Shown: positions 45,372-56,601 of the stretch, in pieces
Numbering within the stretch: position 1 is the first letter of the stretch
Layout of the letters: each line of letters opens with the position of its first letter
From: Anadara kagoshimensis
Taxonomy: Eukaryota; Mollusca; Bivalvia; Arcoida; Arcidae
Direction: 5' to 3'
Assembly: GCA_021292105.1 (NCBI GenBank)
Contig: CM037874.1
Coordinates: forward strand, 21,201,534 to 21,265,533
DNA length: 64,000 bases
Translations under genes and position numbers: made by a program
Notes under the pieces: generated by a model
What the model was told of the DNA's origin: nothing
Database searches by the model: none
Seen by the model: only the letters and a program-made list of their open reading frames with translations

Positions 45372-46616
45372 TGGTTATTGGGTTGGGTAGTTCTTGGGAG
45401 TATGGATCCAACCAAAACATCATTATCACATCATGTAGTCGACCACAACAAGTTACATTACTACTAGGCATAGACAATATCGCCCAAACTACCTCAATTT
45501 AAAAGGCCTCAATGAAAAATACTTGAGAAGTTCATTTCCTAATTCAAAACAATTTTAACTAAAGTAGAACTCTGATATCAAACAAGAAAAAGGTTTCCTT
45601 TAATATTACAAATAACCTGCCAAAGTCAGTATTTAAGTTCCAAATGTTTTTTTTTCTGTTTTAGACAAATTAGATAACTCCAATGATCAGTAAAATGTTA
45701 AAGTGGTAAGAATATTATAAGGCAACACATAAGCCCCCCCTCCTTCCGACCCCATTGTTAGGTCAAATACTGATGGGGGTTGAACCAGAAAATTCCCATG
45801 GCATTTATCAGCTATAAGATACCACATGGTTTACTCCCTTATGCAGATGCATGGCAAAACTGTGTTTTTCCCCCAAATATTGAGTAAAACACTGACAGGA
45901 TTTGAAGCAGAATGTCCCCCTTGATATTTATAAAGACTGATTCTAAACTACCATGTAATTCCTTAATGCTGGAGACACATACACATAATCTTTGATGAAA
46001 CTACATGTAACAAGTCCAATTAAACTGACAATATCAGACTACATAACATGCATGTAAACTACCAGATACATAAACCAATATATGACACAAACTGTCAACA
46101 GACATAAGTAACTGTTGATAAAGATGCTGTACTTGTACATCAAATATCATAGAATAAAAATATGTAAAAATAACACTACATACAACAAGTCCAACACTGA
46201 ATTTTAACTATATCTATATCTAAAAGTATATTTTAAGTAAAATTGGAAGAATAAAATATACCAAATTTTTGGAACACTTTGTGATGTACCACAACCACAC
46301 AAATACCATAAAATACCACAGAAAAATGAAAACAACACTTGGTGATGTACCACAACCACACAAATACCATAAAATACCACAGAAAAATGAAAACTGTCCC
46401 TTGGCAAATAGAAAATTAAGAGACTTTTTATATTATACGAGTGTCAGTGTTTCAAGGTATTCCATTTTTTCATAATACACAGAGCATTTGCATATTAAGT
46501 AACAAGCATCTGGCAATGCTGTAGACTGATCAGGATAGGAAACAGGTCAGACCTATAGTCTAGAGCATAACAATGACATTAAAAATTGATGAATGCCTAC
46601 TTTGAGTAATGACCAA
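45372..46616. other. ATXN2: ataxin-2 terminal intron; small duplications
   Basis: A 61-bp direct repeat (CACTTTGTGATGTACCACAA / CACTTGGTGATGTACCACAA) lies at 46,273-46,395. A weak ~110-bp duplication lies at 45,745-45,960. No exon seen. Confidence 0.5.
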
Positions 46617-46828
46617 CCAATTGACGGATCGCCGGCCATGCCCACAATGTTCCGACACGGCTCAGCATGCTTGAATTACACACAAAAAGAATGAATACTC
46701 GGCCTGAATTGTGCCATTTATTGATGTAACTGACACTAGTACGTCATTCGTTGCCATGACACTGCTTTGGTACCATGGTGGTGGCCTGTGTCGGAACATA
46801 AAAGGCGTGGCCGGCGATACATCAATTC
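46617..46828. mobile_element. inverted-repeat MITE with GC-rich ends
   Basis: Left arm CCAATTGACGGATCGCCGGC then CAATGTTCCGACACGG; right arm CCTGTGTCGGAACATAAAAG then GGCCGGCGATACATCAATT. Arms of about 45 bp match with a few differences. It is distinctly GC-richer than its surroundings. Confidence 0.75.
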
Positions 46829-47474
46829 ATCCTAGTTCTAGTCCATTGAACACTGAATATGGTTTTGACAGCTAACATGAATGTACACACCTTTCACTTC
46901 CCAATGACAGGTGGAAAAGTTAAAGGTTATTAACAGGAAAAAGAGCACTACATATCAACTATGCCTTGGTCATTGTAAGGATCTGAACTTTAACGGCTTA
47001 ACTCTGGCATTTTGATACGCCTACAACAATATCAATGCCATATGAGATAAAATGAAATCTATATCCTACCTCTCACTAGTTTCTGTGAATTTCATTCGAC
47101 AATATCGGTCACGTGGTGACCTAATATAATCCATGTCAGGCAGGTCTGTTCCATATCTAGTCAGTATGAGAGTTACTTTCCCTGACCAACGTCAATGGCG
47201 CCCGCCTCGTAGTAAACATGTCATATTTATCACAAGTATTTACGGCAAATACAGACACTAGTAAAGGTTGTGTGATATTGAAACAAAATATTTGATGTCC
47301 AAGGATAAAAGTGCAATTGATTTCTTTGACGGAAGTTGCTAGTAAGTCAAATTCATTATTATTTTCAATATTTTGTCAGGCAGAATGTCAAACGATGGTA
47401 TTTCTAACTCAGTCACCATTCACATGTCGCTGTATCCACCATTCAAATTGGTTTTGTAAATGATTTATTGATAT

Positions 47475-47795
47475 GATCGGTATGATATAATAGTTACACA
47501 GTGTTTTATTGACATAATGTGATATATAAAGGGTTTGTTTGGAGCTATAGGTTACTAAAACATACAGCAGTGTCTCATCCTGAACTTCTCTCCGGTCTCC
47601 GTATCCGTGTACTGTACCGTGGGTCTTCAGGGTGATCGGTAGGATATAAAAATTTACACAGTCTGTTGGTGACCTAATATGGTTTATACAGGGTCAGTAA
47701 ATTCCATATCTGGGCTCGGGCTTCGCCCTCGCCCGATATGGAATTTACTGACCCTGTATAAACCATATTAGGTCACCAACAGACTGTGTAACTAA
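47475..47795. repeat. perfect long hairpin with diverged direct copy
   Basis: 47,654-47,709 and 47,736-47,791 are exact inverted 56-bp arms (TTACACAGTCTGTTGGTGAC at the outer left). The 26-bp centre is itself partly palindromic (GGGCTCGGGCTTCGCCC). The left part of the arm and its flank (TGATCGGTAGGATATA...TTACACAG) recur in diverged form at 47,475-47,540. Another diverged arm-like copy (GGTGACCTAATATAATCC) lies at 47,115-47,155. Confidence 0.9.
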
Positions 47796-47869
47796 TAATA
47801 TCTGCCTTTATGGTACCGGTAACTATATTTAATTTAATTTAAACAATATTTTATTCAAAGATTTTTTTG

Positions 47870-48440
47870 AAAAGGATTGGACAGCTGTATTTACCAGGCA
47901 AGACAACAGTGTTTAATATTTGCATTTTGACACACCTTCAACAATACCAATGCCACATGGGGGAAAAATAAAAATAAAATCTAAATTTGCCTTAATGGTA
48001 ACTATATTTACCAGGCAAGACAACAGTGTTTAATGTTTGCATTTTGACACACCTTCAACAATACCAACGCCACATGGGGAAAAATAAAAATAAAATCTAA
48101 ATTTGCCTTAATGGTAACTATATTTACCAGGCAAGACAACAGTGTTTAATATTTGCATTTTGACACACCTTCAACAATACCAACGCCACATGGGGGAAAA
48201 ATAAAAATAAAATCTAAATTTGCCTTAATGGTAACTATATTTACCAGGCAAGACAACAGTGTTTAATGTTTGCATTTTGACACACCTTCAACAATACCAA
48301 CGCCACATGGGAAAAAATAAAAATAAAATCTAAATTTGCCTTTATGGTAACTATATTTACCAGGCAAAACAACAGTTTATTCAACATTCACATTTTGACA
48401 AACCACAACAATACCAATGCCATATGAGGAAAAATAAAAT
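47870..48440 (+). repeat. ~117-bp tandem repeat, ~5 copies
   Basis: TACCAGGCAAGACAACAG occurs at 47,892, 48,009, 48,125 and 48,242, with a variant (TACCAGGCAAAACAACAG) at 48,358. Spacing is 116-117 bp. Units also hold CATTTTGACACACCTTCAAC and AAATAAAAATAAAATCTAAA. A lone diverged unit is present near 47,005-47,070. Confidence 0.9.
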
Positions 48441-51400
48441 CGAAATCTGACAAGACAGAAGTTATTAATGTTTTTAAGTTCAGGAAACTTAGAAACTGTA
48501 ATTTGGACACCATACCCCTTTCCCTTTCAATATTACTGTATTCTAGGAAATATTTTATCAAACCTTGGTATAAAGTCATAATTCACGTCACTGGAGTAAC
48601 TGCTCCAAAACACTCAATACCAGACATTACCGACTGTACATACATATTATGTATAAATTCAAGTACATACATGCCGTTTGCAACTTGCAAGCAGATATTT
48701 CCAAAATTGAAAAAATAATCATCAACTTATAATGGTATATCAAGTGCTTTAAATAAACATGTCATGCTATAAGTGATAAACAATGAGAACTCAAAAATGC
48801 TTATAAATAGTACATGTAGAGTAGAAAACGGAGAGGCTGGGTGGGTATAGAGAAGCATGCTATTAATAAGGTTACTTACATCATCACAAACATTCTATTT
48901 TTATTTAATCCACTTTATATGTTAATGGCTTTGTGGATAATTCTGTACTTGCTGCGCTCCTGTAAAACAGAACATAAAAGCAGGCATAGAAATAAAATGC
49001 AAACAAAAATAAATGGCTGGCTGACTGGCTGGCTGGTAGCTGGCAGATATCAAGCTAAAATACAACATGCAAAGTAGTCAATCATAGCATATAAATAAAT
49101 GTTCTTTAATACTGAAGATAAATAAGGTATATCAATGAAAGAGAGGGAAAGTATGGCTGGATAGTGTTTGATTTTGTTAGGCTAACTGTTAGATAGACAA
49201 GGGGGTCATTTTTTCATGGACACATGATCATGTGCAGTTAGAAAATGTTAATATGATCAGATAGAGAATTTAAATAAGTTTGTAAATCAAGTTACAGATA
49301 GATAGATTTGGTGGCCTGACAAAATACTTAGAAGCAAAATAGGTTTTTCATCATTTTCAGACAATTTTTTTTCTCCTTACCAGAATCATGCATGATCTTT
49401 ATATATTTGTCATTGGTCACATAAAGGTAGATGGATAGATTGGGATGCCCGACAAAATTTTTTTACAGCAAAATAGCTTTTCACCATTTTTAGATATTCA
49501 AATTTTCTCAATACTGGGCACATGAATATCAATTTTGCATTAGTTTTGTTTCCTACCTAACATTACCTAGGAGAAGACTACTGAAACAGTCTGTCTCAAG
49601 TATGTAATTTGCATTTGCCGAGACATTTGTATTTAATAATAAAGAATAAAAACAACCTCTCCTTGAACTATTGAATATACATAATCAAAATCTGCAGTAT
49701 TGCGTATAAGTTTAAGAAACAACAGAAGATGGAGAACTTTTACTCTGGTAATTTTGAGGTACAGGTTCAAGGTCAAATTTGGGTATATTAAGCAAATATG
49801 CATCCATAATATGAAAGAAAATAAAAACTTTGAAACAATTTACTTCAATCATGCACAACTCTAGGGAAATGTGTGTTTTGTTAGGATCAAACTGGGATTT
49901 GAAAAAAAAAATTAAAATTAAAATTTCTTAAAAGGCTGTAATTTGTTTCAAACATGTTAGCAATGAGCAACTGAACTTTTTTGTTTAAAAACAAACTGGT
50001 AACCATGACAACCAGTAACGTCAGAGCAACTGACATAATATAACTGCAAATAACACCATGCTAGATAAACAGAAGAGATACGAGACTCACTGATGGCGAT
50101 GTTACGTTACTGGAATTTAGCCACTAGTAACGGACTTCCCTTCGTGTGCTGATGAAGAATTCTAGCATTAATAGTTTGAAAACCTGGGTTTATGAAAAAG
50201 ATGAAGAAAATGTTATAAAAAGTAATGATTATCATTGATTTGTTTTAATGTACAGTACAACTTATTCGTGTCAAAGTAAAGTGAAGTTTACAAGTCAATG
50301 TATTTAACAAAGTATGTTTATTATATAATCATGCTTCATGTAATACTATCAGATACTATAGTAAGAAAATCAGCAGCTCTAGCATGCAAACTTGACGTTG
50401 TACTATGGATACAGGTACCATACTTAAGTCTAACCATTTTCTGCAACTAGAATCTAAATTTTCTGGCGACATCAAACAACATCTACATGTATTTATACAG
50501 AAAGTATCTGACAATCAGCAGCCCTGCCATGCAAACCTTGTAGGAAATCCCTCGTTTTGTACCCATTATGGAAAGTTTAACTTTTGATTTTACTACTTCA
50601 GAAGGCAGATATTTTTGTTGTCAAATATTTGTGATTTCCAACTGACACAACCTGTGATGTTGATTTCTTTAACTGAGAAATCGTAAATTCAAGCAGGTCA
50701 TATAATGTGACTTTACTAGACCCTAAAATTATAACCATGCAACAACAGAATGAGTACATTACTTATAACCTTGTCATGCAAAGACAATGGAGATGCTATA
50801 TTATCAATTGCTCTTTTACTTTTTCATATCAATACTTCTCAATTCCATAAACAGTTAATTTTTAGAGTTTGTTTATCATAATGAAAGTGGAAAATATAAC
50901 ACAAGTTTGTTCATGGTAAAATTTTTGTTTGAGCTCAAAGTAGTTTAATTTAAAGAAGAAATTCAGTAATTACTGACAAATGCCTCAAAATCATTAACTT
51001 TGCCCATGTCAATTTGAGATATGTAACTAACCATGATTCATGATACATTGCCTTATGATGGTGACCAAATCATAAAAATAATATACCTGCAATTTTATCA
51101 ATTTTGAGGGATTCTGAGAGTTAAAATTAATTTCAAATTTTACAATATGCATGCAATAATCTAACAAAGGCCATATCAAATTGTAAGCTTTTTACATAGG
51201 AGACAAAGTAAGCTTCTCATTAATATGGCCAAGCTCATATAAACAAAACTTAAGCTGCAAAACAAAAATAATTTAATACAAAATTGCAACTGAAAGCTAA
51301 AGGCTTTAATTATTTTAGAAATTGACGATGACCTAAAAAAGAACTTACTTCAGATGATTTATGTCATTTTTAGAAATTCACAACAGATATAAAATCTATT

Positions 51401-52562
51401 TTTTCCAATCTTGGCAGTATTTAAATGAATTGTGTGTAGTTTCACCAGTGTATTTACGTAACATATGGCCTACATGTATTTGAGGATGTTTTAGTTCATA
51501 CCATGGCAACAGGTCTACAGTGCATAGCAAACTATATAGGAAATTGTCTTAATTTTCTCAAACTCTGTGGGTTGAATTTAATTCCTTCAAGCAAAAGGTC
51601 TATTTCGAAAAAATGAAACAATTTTTAAAATCATAGTATGTTGAATAAATTTTTAAATACATGAACAAGAATGTTGTCAGAAAGCCAAACCAAAAATTGT
51701 GTTCCACAGTCCTAATTCATTAAGTACATGTTGCTTACGTGGGTCATTCATTCTGGAAAAGTTAGAGCAGAATTAAGACTAAACCACAACTTTCCCTATT
51801 TTACAAGTAAAATAACACTTATAGAGAGCCTGTAGAGTATGTAGTGTTAATGTGTATGCCAACTGTAGTTGAAGAATAAACTAAATAATTGTTTCAACAA
51901 AGGATATTCTTGTGTTTTAAAAAGGATAGTAACAGTAACTTGGTAACAGAAAATATACATGTAAATCATAAGCCATGTACAATTATAAGCAGCATGGAAG
52001 TATAAATGTCTCATCTTTACCAGTAAATTATATCAATACAATTCTTAAGTACAATCATGCATATTAAAAATTAAAATACCTGAAAGGTTTTATTTATGAC
52101 ATTTTACTGAGTAATTTGTCGTACACATTCTTTTATATTTGCTCAAAACAAGCTTGACTTAATTAATGAATTTGACAATCAAATGAAGAATTCACATATA
52201 TTATCAGGATAAAACTTTAGTTAAAAGTCCTGACACATTTCTTTTTGAAAAATTATACATATAGCTAAGGTTTTCATCTAAAGTTGGTCTGCATTGCCTA
52301 AAAGTTTTCTGGTGGGCTGGCTGTTTCTTTATTTTGATAATACTAATTCAATTTGTCAATTCTAATGTTTTTCCTTTTTTTCCATTTTCCAAGCCAAATT
52401 TCGATGATTTGTTGAGGTTTTTAATAAGATGTGTATAATGTACCATCCTTAATTTGAAAGCATACATATATATTTTTTTTAAAAAGTCATAAATTAAATC
52501 CTTTCAGTCATTTTAATTACAGGTAAACAAGTAATTATATTCTTTCTTTGTTAATAATTTAC
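48441..52562. other. ATXN2: ataxin-2 intron, no clear exon
   Basis: AT-rich. A ~150-bp imperfect duplication lies at 49,300-49,510 (GCCTGACAAAATAC / GCCCGACAAAATTT). A splice-bounded candidate alternative exon at about 50,070-50,145 is discussed with the last exon. No other exon-like block seen. Confidence 0.5.
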
Positions 52563-52670
52563 CTGGCGGTACAAAATGATGCATTTGATGTGGATGAATA
52601 CTGTTTGGGTTATTTGTTTGTAGTCCTGGCTGTGCTAACATGTGGCTTTGGCCATGAACATTTCCTTGAC
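52563..52670 (-). CDS. ATXN2: ataxin-2, exon K
   Basis: Bounded by TTATTTATAG and CCAG|GTAAAT; enters and leaves in phase 1. It encodes a His/Gln/Pro-rich stretch with GQGNVHGQSHMLAQPGLQ and IHPHQMHHFVPPG, comparable to the extreme C-terminal His/Gln-rich region of animal ataxin-2. Low-complexity, disordered sequence likely to favour condensation in RNA granules. Confidence 0.85.
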
Positions 52671-53035
52671 CTATAAATAAATTACAAATTTATTACAGCT
52701 GCAAAATGTTTGCTGGTGGGCTGACTGTTTAAAAATTTTGCCAATTATGATTTTTTTTATTATTTTTATTTTTAAGCTACAAATGATTTGTTGAGGTTGT
52801 TACTACAATGTGTATAATGTCAAATTCTTTCTTATATCGAGGTAGTTTGTAAAACTAGAAGTCTGGCGAATACGACTTTTGGTAAGTGAACTTACCACTA
52901 GGATCCAAAATTAAATAGTAATACTTTCTGCTATCTGTAAGCCATTTTATCATGAATGGATTTCTGATATTCAACACTTTTGATTTTAAAAAACTTGGGG
53001 GATTGAATTTAAAAATATTTAATTATTATATTTAC
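52671..53035 (-). other. ATXN2: ataxin-2 intron between exons J and K
   Basis: Short GT-AG intron (GTAAAT to TTATAG), no features. Confidence 0.8.
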
Positions 53036-53605
53036 CTGTCATATGGTGACCCTGGAACTGATGACTATGTTGTTGTTGTTGTTGAACTTGATTTGGGTTT
53101 GGCTGTGGCATCATAACTAAGTGTGGCTGGTGGTGTTGCATATGCTGTGAATGTAGTGTATGTCCTCCCACCGTTGTGGGTGGTGGGTTCTGCTGGTTCA
53201 TATTATTATAGTGTTGTTGATTGCCTTGTTGATTATGGGCGGCCATCTGAAAGTGATACGGCATTGAGATAGGATGCATTGTCTGTGGTGACGTGGGATT
53301 ATGTGGGCTAGGCTGTAAAGGTGGCTGTCCTTGTATATTTATTTGTTGATAGGGTACATGTTGTGGCTGTGGGGTTCCTGACGGTGGCGGTGGAGCCTGT
53401 GTGTGTGACTGTGTGTTAGAACCAGTGTGCTGTTGTACTGGGCTTGGTGCTGGATGTGGCTGCTGCTGCTGCTGTTGGTGTTGCTGATGCTGCTGGTGTT
53501 GATTTGTGTGTGGAGCTCCCATGTGTGCTGGCTGTGGATGTGAATATTGTTGTTGATGATGTTGATTAGGTAGATGTGCTGGCACTGGACCTCCTGGAGG
53601 GGCCA
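53036..53605 (-). CDS. ATXN2: ataxin-2, exon J (Gln/His-rich)
   Basis: The largest exon in the window, 570 bp, phase 1 in and out, with acceptor CTATTTTTAG and donor ACAG|GTAAAT. It codes MAPPGGPVPAHLPNQHHQQQ followed by runs of Gln interleaved with His and Pro, and the segment HPAPSPVQQH, which matches HPAPSPVQHH in vertebrate ataxin-2. The first Met is created across the splice junction (A|TG), so it is not a start. The mixed CAA/CAG/CAC/CAT codons mean the Gln run is interrupted and not a pure CAG expansion. Confidence 0.93.
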
Positions 53606-54352
53606 CTAAAAATAGAATTTGAAAACACAGATTAAACCAAATCTTTTATGTTTCAGTCTTCACAATAAAAACTTTTAAAAACAGTTTGTATGAACGTCTG
53701 TATTTAAACAGTAGTAAATAATAAATAGTAAGCTTTTTAAATAACACAATTAGAGTTATGGTTCTTTACCATAAAATATTTTTAAAAAATTGTTTCCAAA
53801 ATTGAGGGCTTTGATCTCCCATCTTAGTTATCTAATACCACTGAACAAGAAATCCTTTTATACAAATGAAAATAAAAACCCATAGCAACATAAATATAGA
53901 AATCTGGGAAATCAAAGGGTTGGCTCTATAATGTAAAAGAATTCCTACAATTGATTAAAGCATATTTATTTATATTTGCACTTTTATTCAAAGACCCTTT
54001 TTAAGTTTTAAGCTTTAAGTACATGTACTATGTGTTTCATACTATGTCAAATACATGTATTAGAAATTACATGTATTAAATTTATGTCGACATGTATAGT
54101 CCATCAGCAATAGTGTTTATAAACATGGAAGAGACTATAGAATGTGAGTAGGGATCATATATAAAGGTGGTTTTGAAATGAGTGCATGCAGGCATGAATA
54201 TACACATACGATAACACAGTATTAATACCTATTTGTGTAGAATGGACTAGCCTGTGTTTATAAACACTAAGCCAAAATACCACTAGCACTATACAAAGTA
54301 CTGATTCAGACATTTTTATTTGTATTGCACAAGTCACTTGTTTTGTACTTAC
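53606..54352 (-). other. ATXN2: ataxin-2 intron between exons I and J
   Basis: GTAAGT to TTTTTAG, 0.75 kb; no repeat or RNA gene recognised. Confidence 0.8.
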
Positions 54353-54473
54353 TAAATATATGCCCTGAATGTGACTGGTTAGAGTGGTCAACATTACTTT
54401 GATGTGATGTAGGCACCATATTTGGATTAACCATTCTTGGCCCATTGGGCGTGGCAGCTGGCATAGGCATTAC
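54353..54473 (-). CDS. ATXN2: ataxin-2, exon I
   Basis: Phase 0 in, phase 1 out; acceptor CTTTTGAAG, donor TTTA|GTAAGT. Encodes VMPMPAATPNGPRMVNPNMV and SHQSNVDHSNQSHSGHIF, a Pro/Met/Ser-rich disordered linker in the C-terminal half of ataxin-2. The joined frame runs straight into exon J. Confidence 0.88.
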
Positions 54474-55253
54474 CTTCAAAAGAAAGGAACAAATTAATCT
54501 ATAATGATTTAACAGTTTTAATGATGAAAATAAACATTTTATTTCAAAAAAGAAATATTTTTTATAAATATATGGTAGTTCCAGGGTTGCATCTAGGATT
54601 GAAGATTTTGGGGAGATAATGTCCCAAAGGGGAGACAAATCTCCCACTTCTGTACAAAAATGGGAAACTACATTATATTCCTAACTTCAATAGCAGATAG
54701 GATTCATTTTTGCATGATTAAAGGTAATTCTGCACAAATCTACAGCACATCCTCCCCAAGAGTTTCAAGATCCTACCCAAGAGTTGCAAGATTTCTTATA
54801 GAAATGCAAAAATATTGCAATCGCTATATTGAACTCCTGCAAAATCTTTGAATCATAAATGTGGTCTTGACTACACTTTTCTACATGCATAAGAATCCTT
54901 AAATCATGACTGTGGTCTCAAACACAAGTCTCCACATGTATTAGAATCTCCAGTGCTTTTGTTTGCTTAAAATTACTACCAAATAAAGGTAGTTTCTCAT
55001 AGATAAAAATGACCAAAACTTCCCAATTTGGCCATTAAAATTTCCCAAAACAACAATGGTGCACTGAAAATTAAATCTAGTTGTCCTTGCCAACAAAATA
55101 TCAATGTCCCACAATATAGTGTATTTGTACTGAAGATACTAGCTATTGTCAGCATATCTTAATGCAATTTGCTAGATCTCAGAATTTTAATTTTCCCAAT
55201 CTTAAAGACAGAAGGTAGTTTTCAAAAATGTAACAAAATCACTGATCTCATAC
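54474..55253 (-). other. ATXN2: ataxin-2 intron; dispersed repeat D copy 2 near its 5' end
   Basis: The intron begins at GTATGAG. Only a few bases beyond the donor, at 55,073-55,250, lies a copy of dispersed repeat D (also at 32.2-32.4 kb). Confidence 0.65.
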
Positions 55254-55411
55254 CTGTCCTACTTGATATCCTGTAGGTTGGGGAACCATTGGAAATGTAT
55301 ACATATATGGCTGTTGTACTGATGCTTGAGCTAACAATGGTTGACCTGTAGCAGCTTGAGCTGCTGCTGCTGTTAGATCTGGCCGTGGAGTATGATGAAC
55401 AGACACAACCG
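55254..55411 (-). CDS. ATXN2: ataxin-2, exon H
   Basis: Phase 1 in, 0 out; acceptor GTATTTCAG, donor ACAG|GTATGA. Codes AVVSVHHTPRPDLTAAAAQA and QQPYMYTFPMVPQPTGYQVG, an Ala- then Pro/Tyr-rich segment comparable to the YPIPMTPMPV area of vertebrate ataxin-2. Confidence 0.9.
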
Positions 55412-56029
55412 CTGAAATACAATAATACAAGAGTTATTAACATTTATTGGACATACACACTACATGACCAAAAATTTGTAAAACATAAAGTTGCAATGTT
55501 TTGGAATACTGATTATCAAACACAAATGTAATAGTCTTGTCTAAATTACAATCCCAAAAGAAAAGTAACAACATATAAAACTGACAAATTAAGTTAAACA
55601 CAAACTTCCACTAGGGAAGTGAATTCAAGTTCTCCAGAAGGGTAAGCACCTCCTGTTTAGCTAGGCCTTCCACATGTACAATCAAAATTGATAACAATTT
55701 TAATGCCTTAAGAAAATCTTAGACCGTTTCTCTAAAAACACAATCTTACAATATTTTTAAACAGACAAAAGTTTAAATTGGTCTAGTAAAATTTTATCAA
55801 TGAAAAATAAGTTAAAATTTTCATTCTGCAGAAATGTCTATGATTAAGACTCAAAAAATAAGATAACACATCATATCCTAATCCTTAAATAGCAAACACT
55901 TTGATACCACAATAACAACAATTTACTATCACTTGTTTGATATTTAACTGAATGCTGTCAATGTCCTTCAACATGTGAACTCATTAAGAGAGTAAAAGGA
56001 AATATTCAATGCATTTCTGCAATAATTAC
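55412..56029 (-). other. ATXN2: ataxin-2 intron; family B fragment
   Basis: A diverged B-family fragment lies at 55,540-55,690 (AAACTTCCACTAGGGAAGTG; TCCTGTTTAGCTAGGCC). No exon. Confidence 0.65.
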
Positions 56030-56204
56030 CTCGTTTAGGATGCCGATTATGTGGCTGAGATGTTGGCACTTGCTGTGTCGGCATGGAAACAACATTTGGT
56101 GGCACCATATATTGTTGAGTATAATAACCAGCAGGTGGCAATGTCTGTATAATGGGACTCTGTGTTTGTGGCCTTGGTGGAGTTGGGACCGGCGGTGGCT
56201 GTTT
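56030..56204 (-). CDS. ATXN2: ataxin-2, exon G
   Basis: Phase 0 in, 1 out; acceptor ATTGAAACAG (a second AG six bases on would drop two residues, KQ), donor CGAG|GTAATT. Codes KQPPPVPTPPRPQTQSPIIQ and YYTQQYMVPPNVVSMPTQQV, following the PAM2 exon. The Tyr/Gln/Pro content matches the region after PAM2 in vertebrates. The NAG-NAG-like tandem acceptor may give two isoforms. Confidence 0.92.
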
Positions 56205-56601
56205 CTGTTTCAATAAAAAAAGTTTGATACATGTACATGCACTAGCAAATAGTAACCTAAACATTAAGATTGCAACAGCAAAAGTATGATTAAGTCAGTT
56301 TATTATATGCTTATTGTACCAGTCATTTTCCAGTCAATGCTGATTACTAGAAGTATGCAATAGATTAAGTGAATGGCTTCTTTGGTAGCTTTATTGGTAC
56401 AAACATGCATGTTTGGTATTATGATGTACCAGGCCCTTTACTAGTGCTTGTGAAACTTAACAATTGATTGATACTGATCATAATAGTAATATAACACCAA
56501 ATGGTTCCATAATTATGTAATTTTATCTGAAAATATCAGACATATCGGTTCTCATCAATGTTGTCAGCTAAAAATTATGTATCAAATTATTTATCCAAAA
56601 G

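Noticed and set aside
53036..53606. Exon J as an independent gene starting at its Met
   Set aside because: The ATG is created across an intron (A|TG), and the acceptor, phase and HPAPSPVQ motif place it inside ataxin-2.
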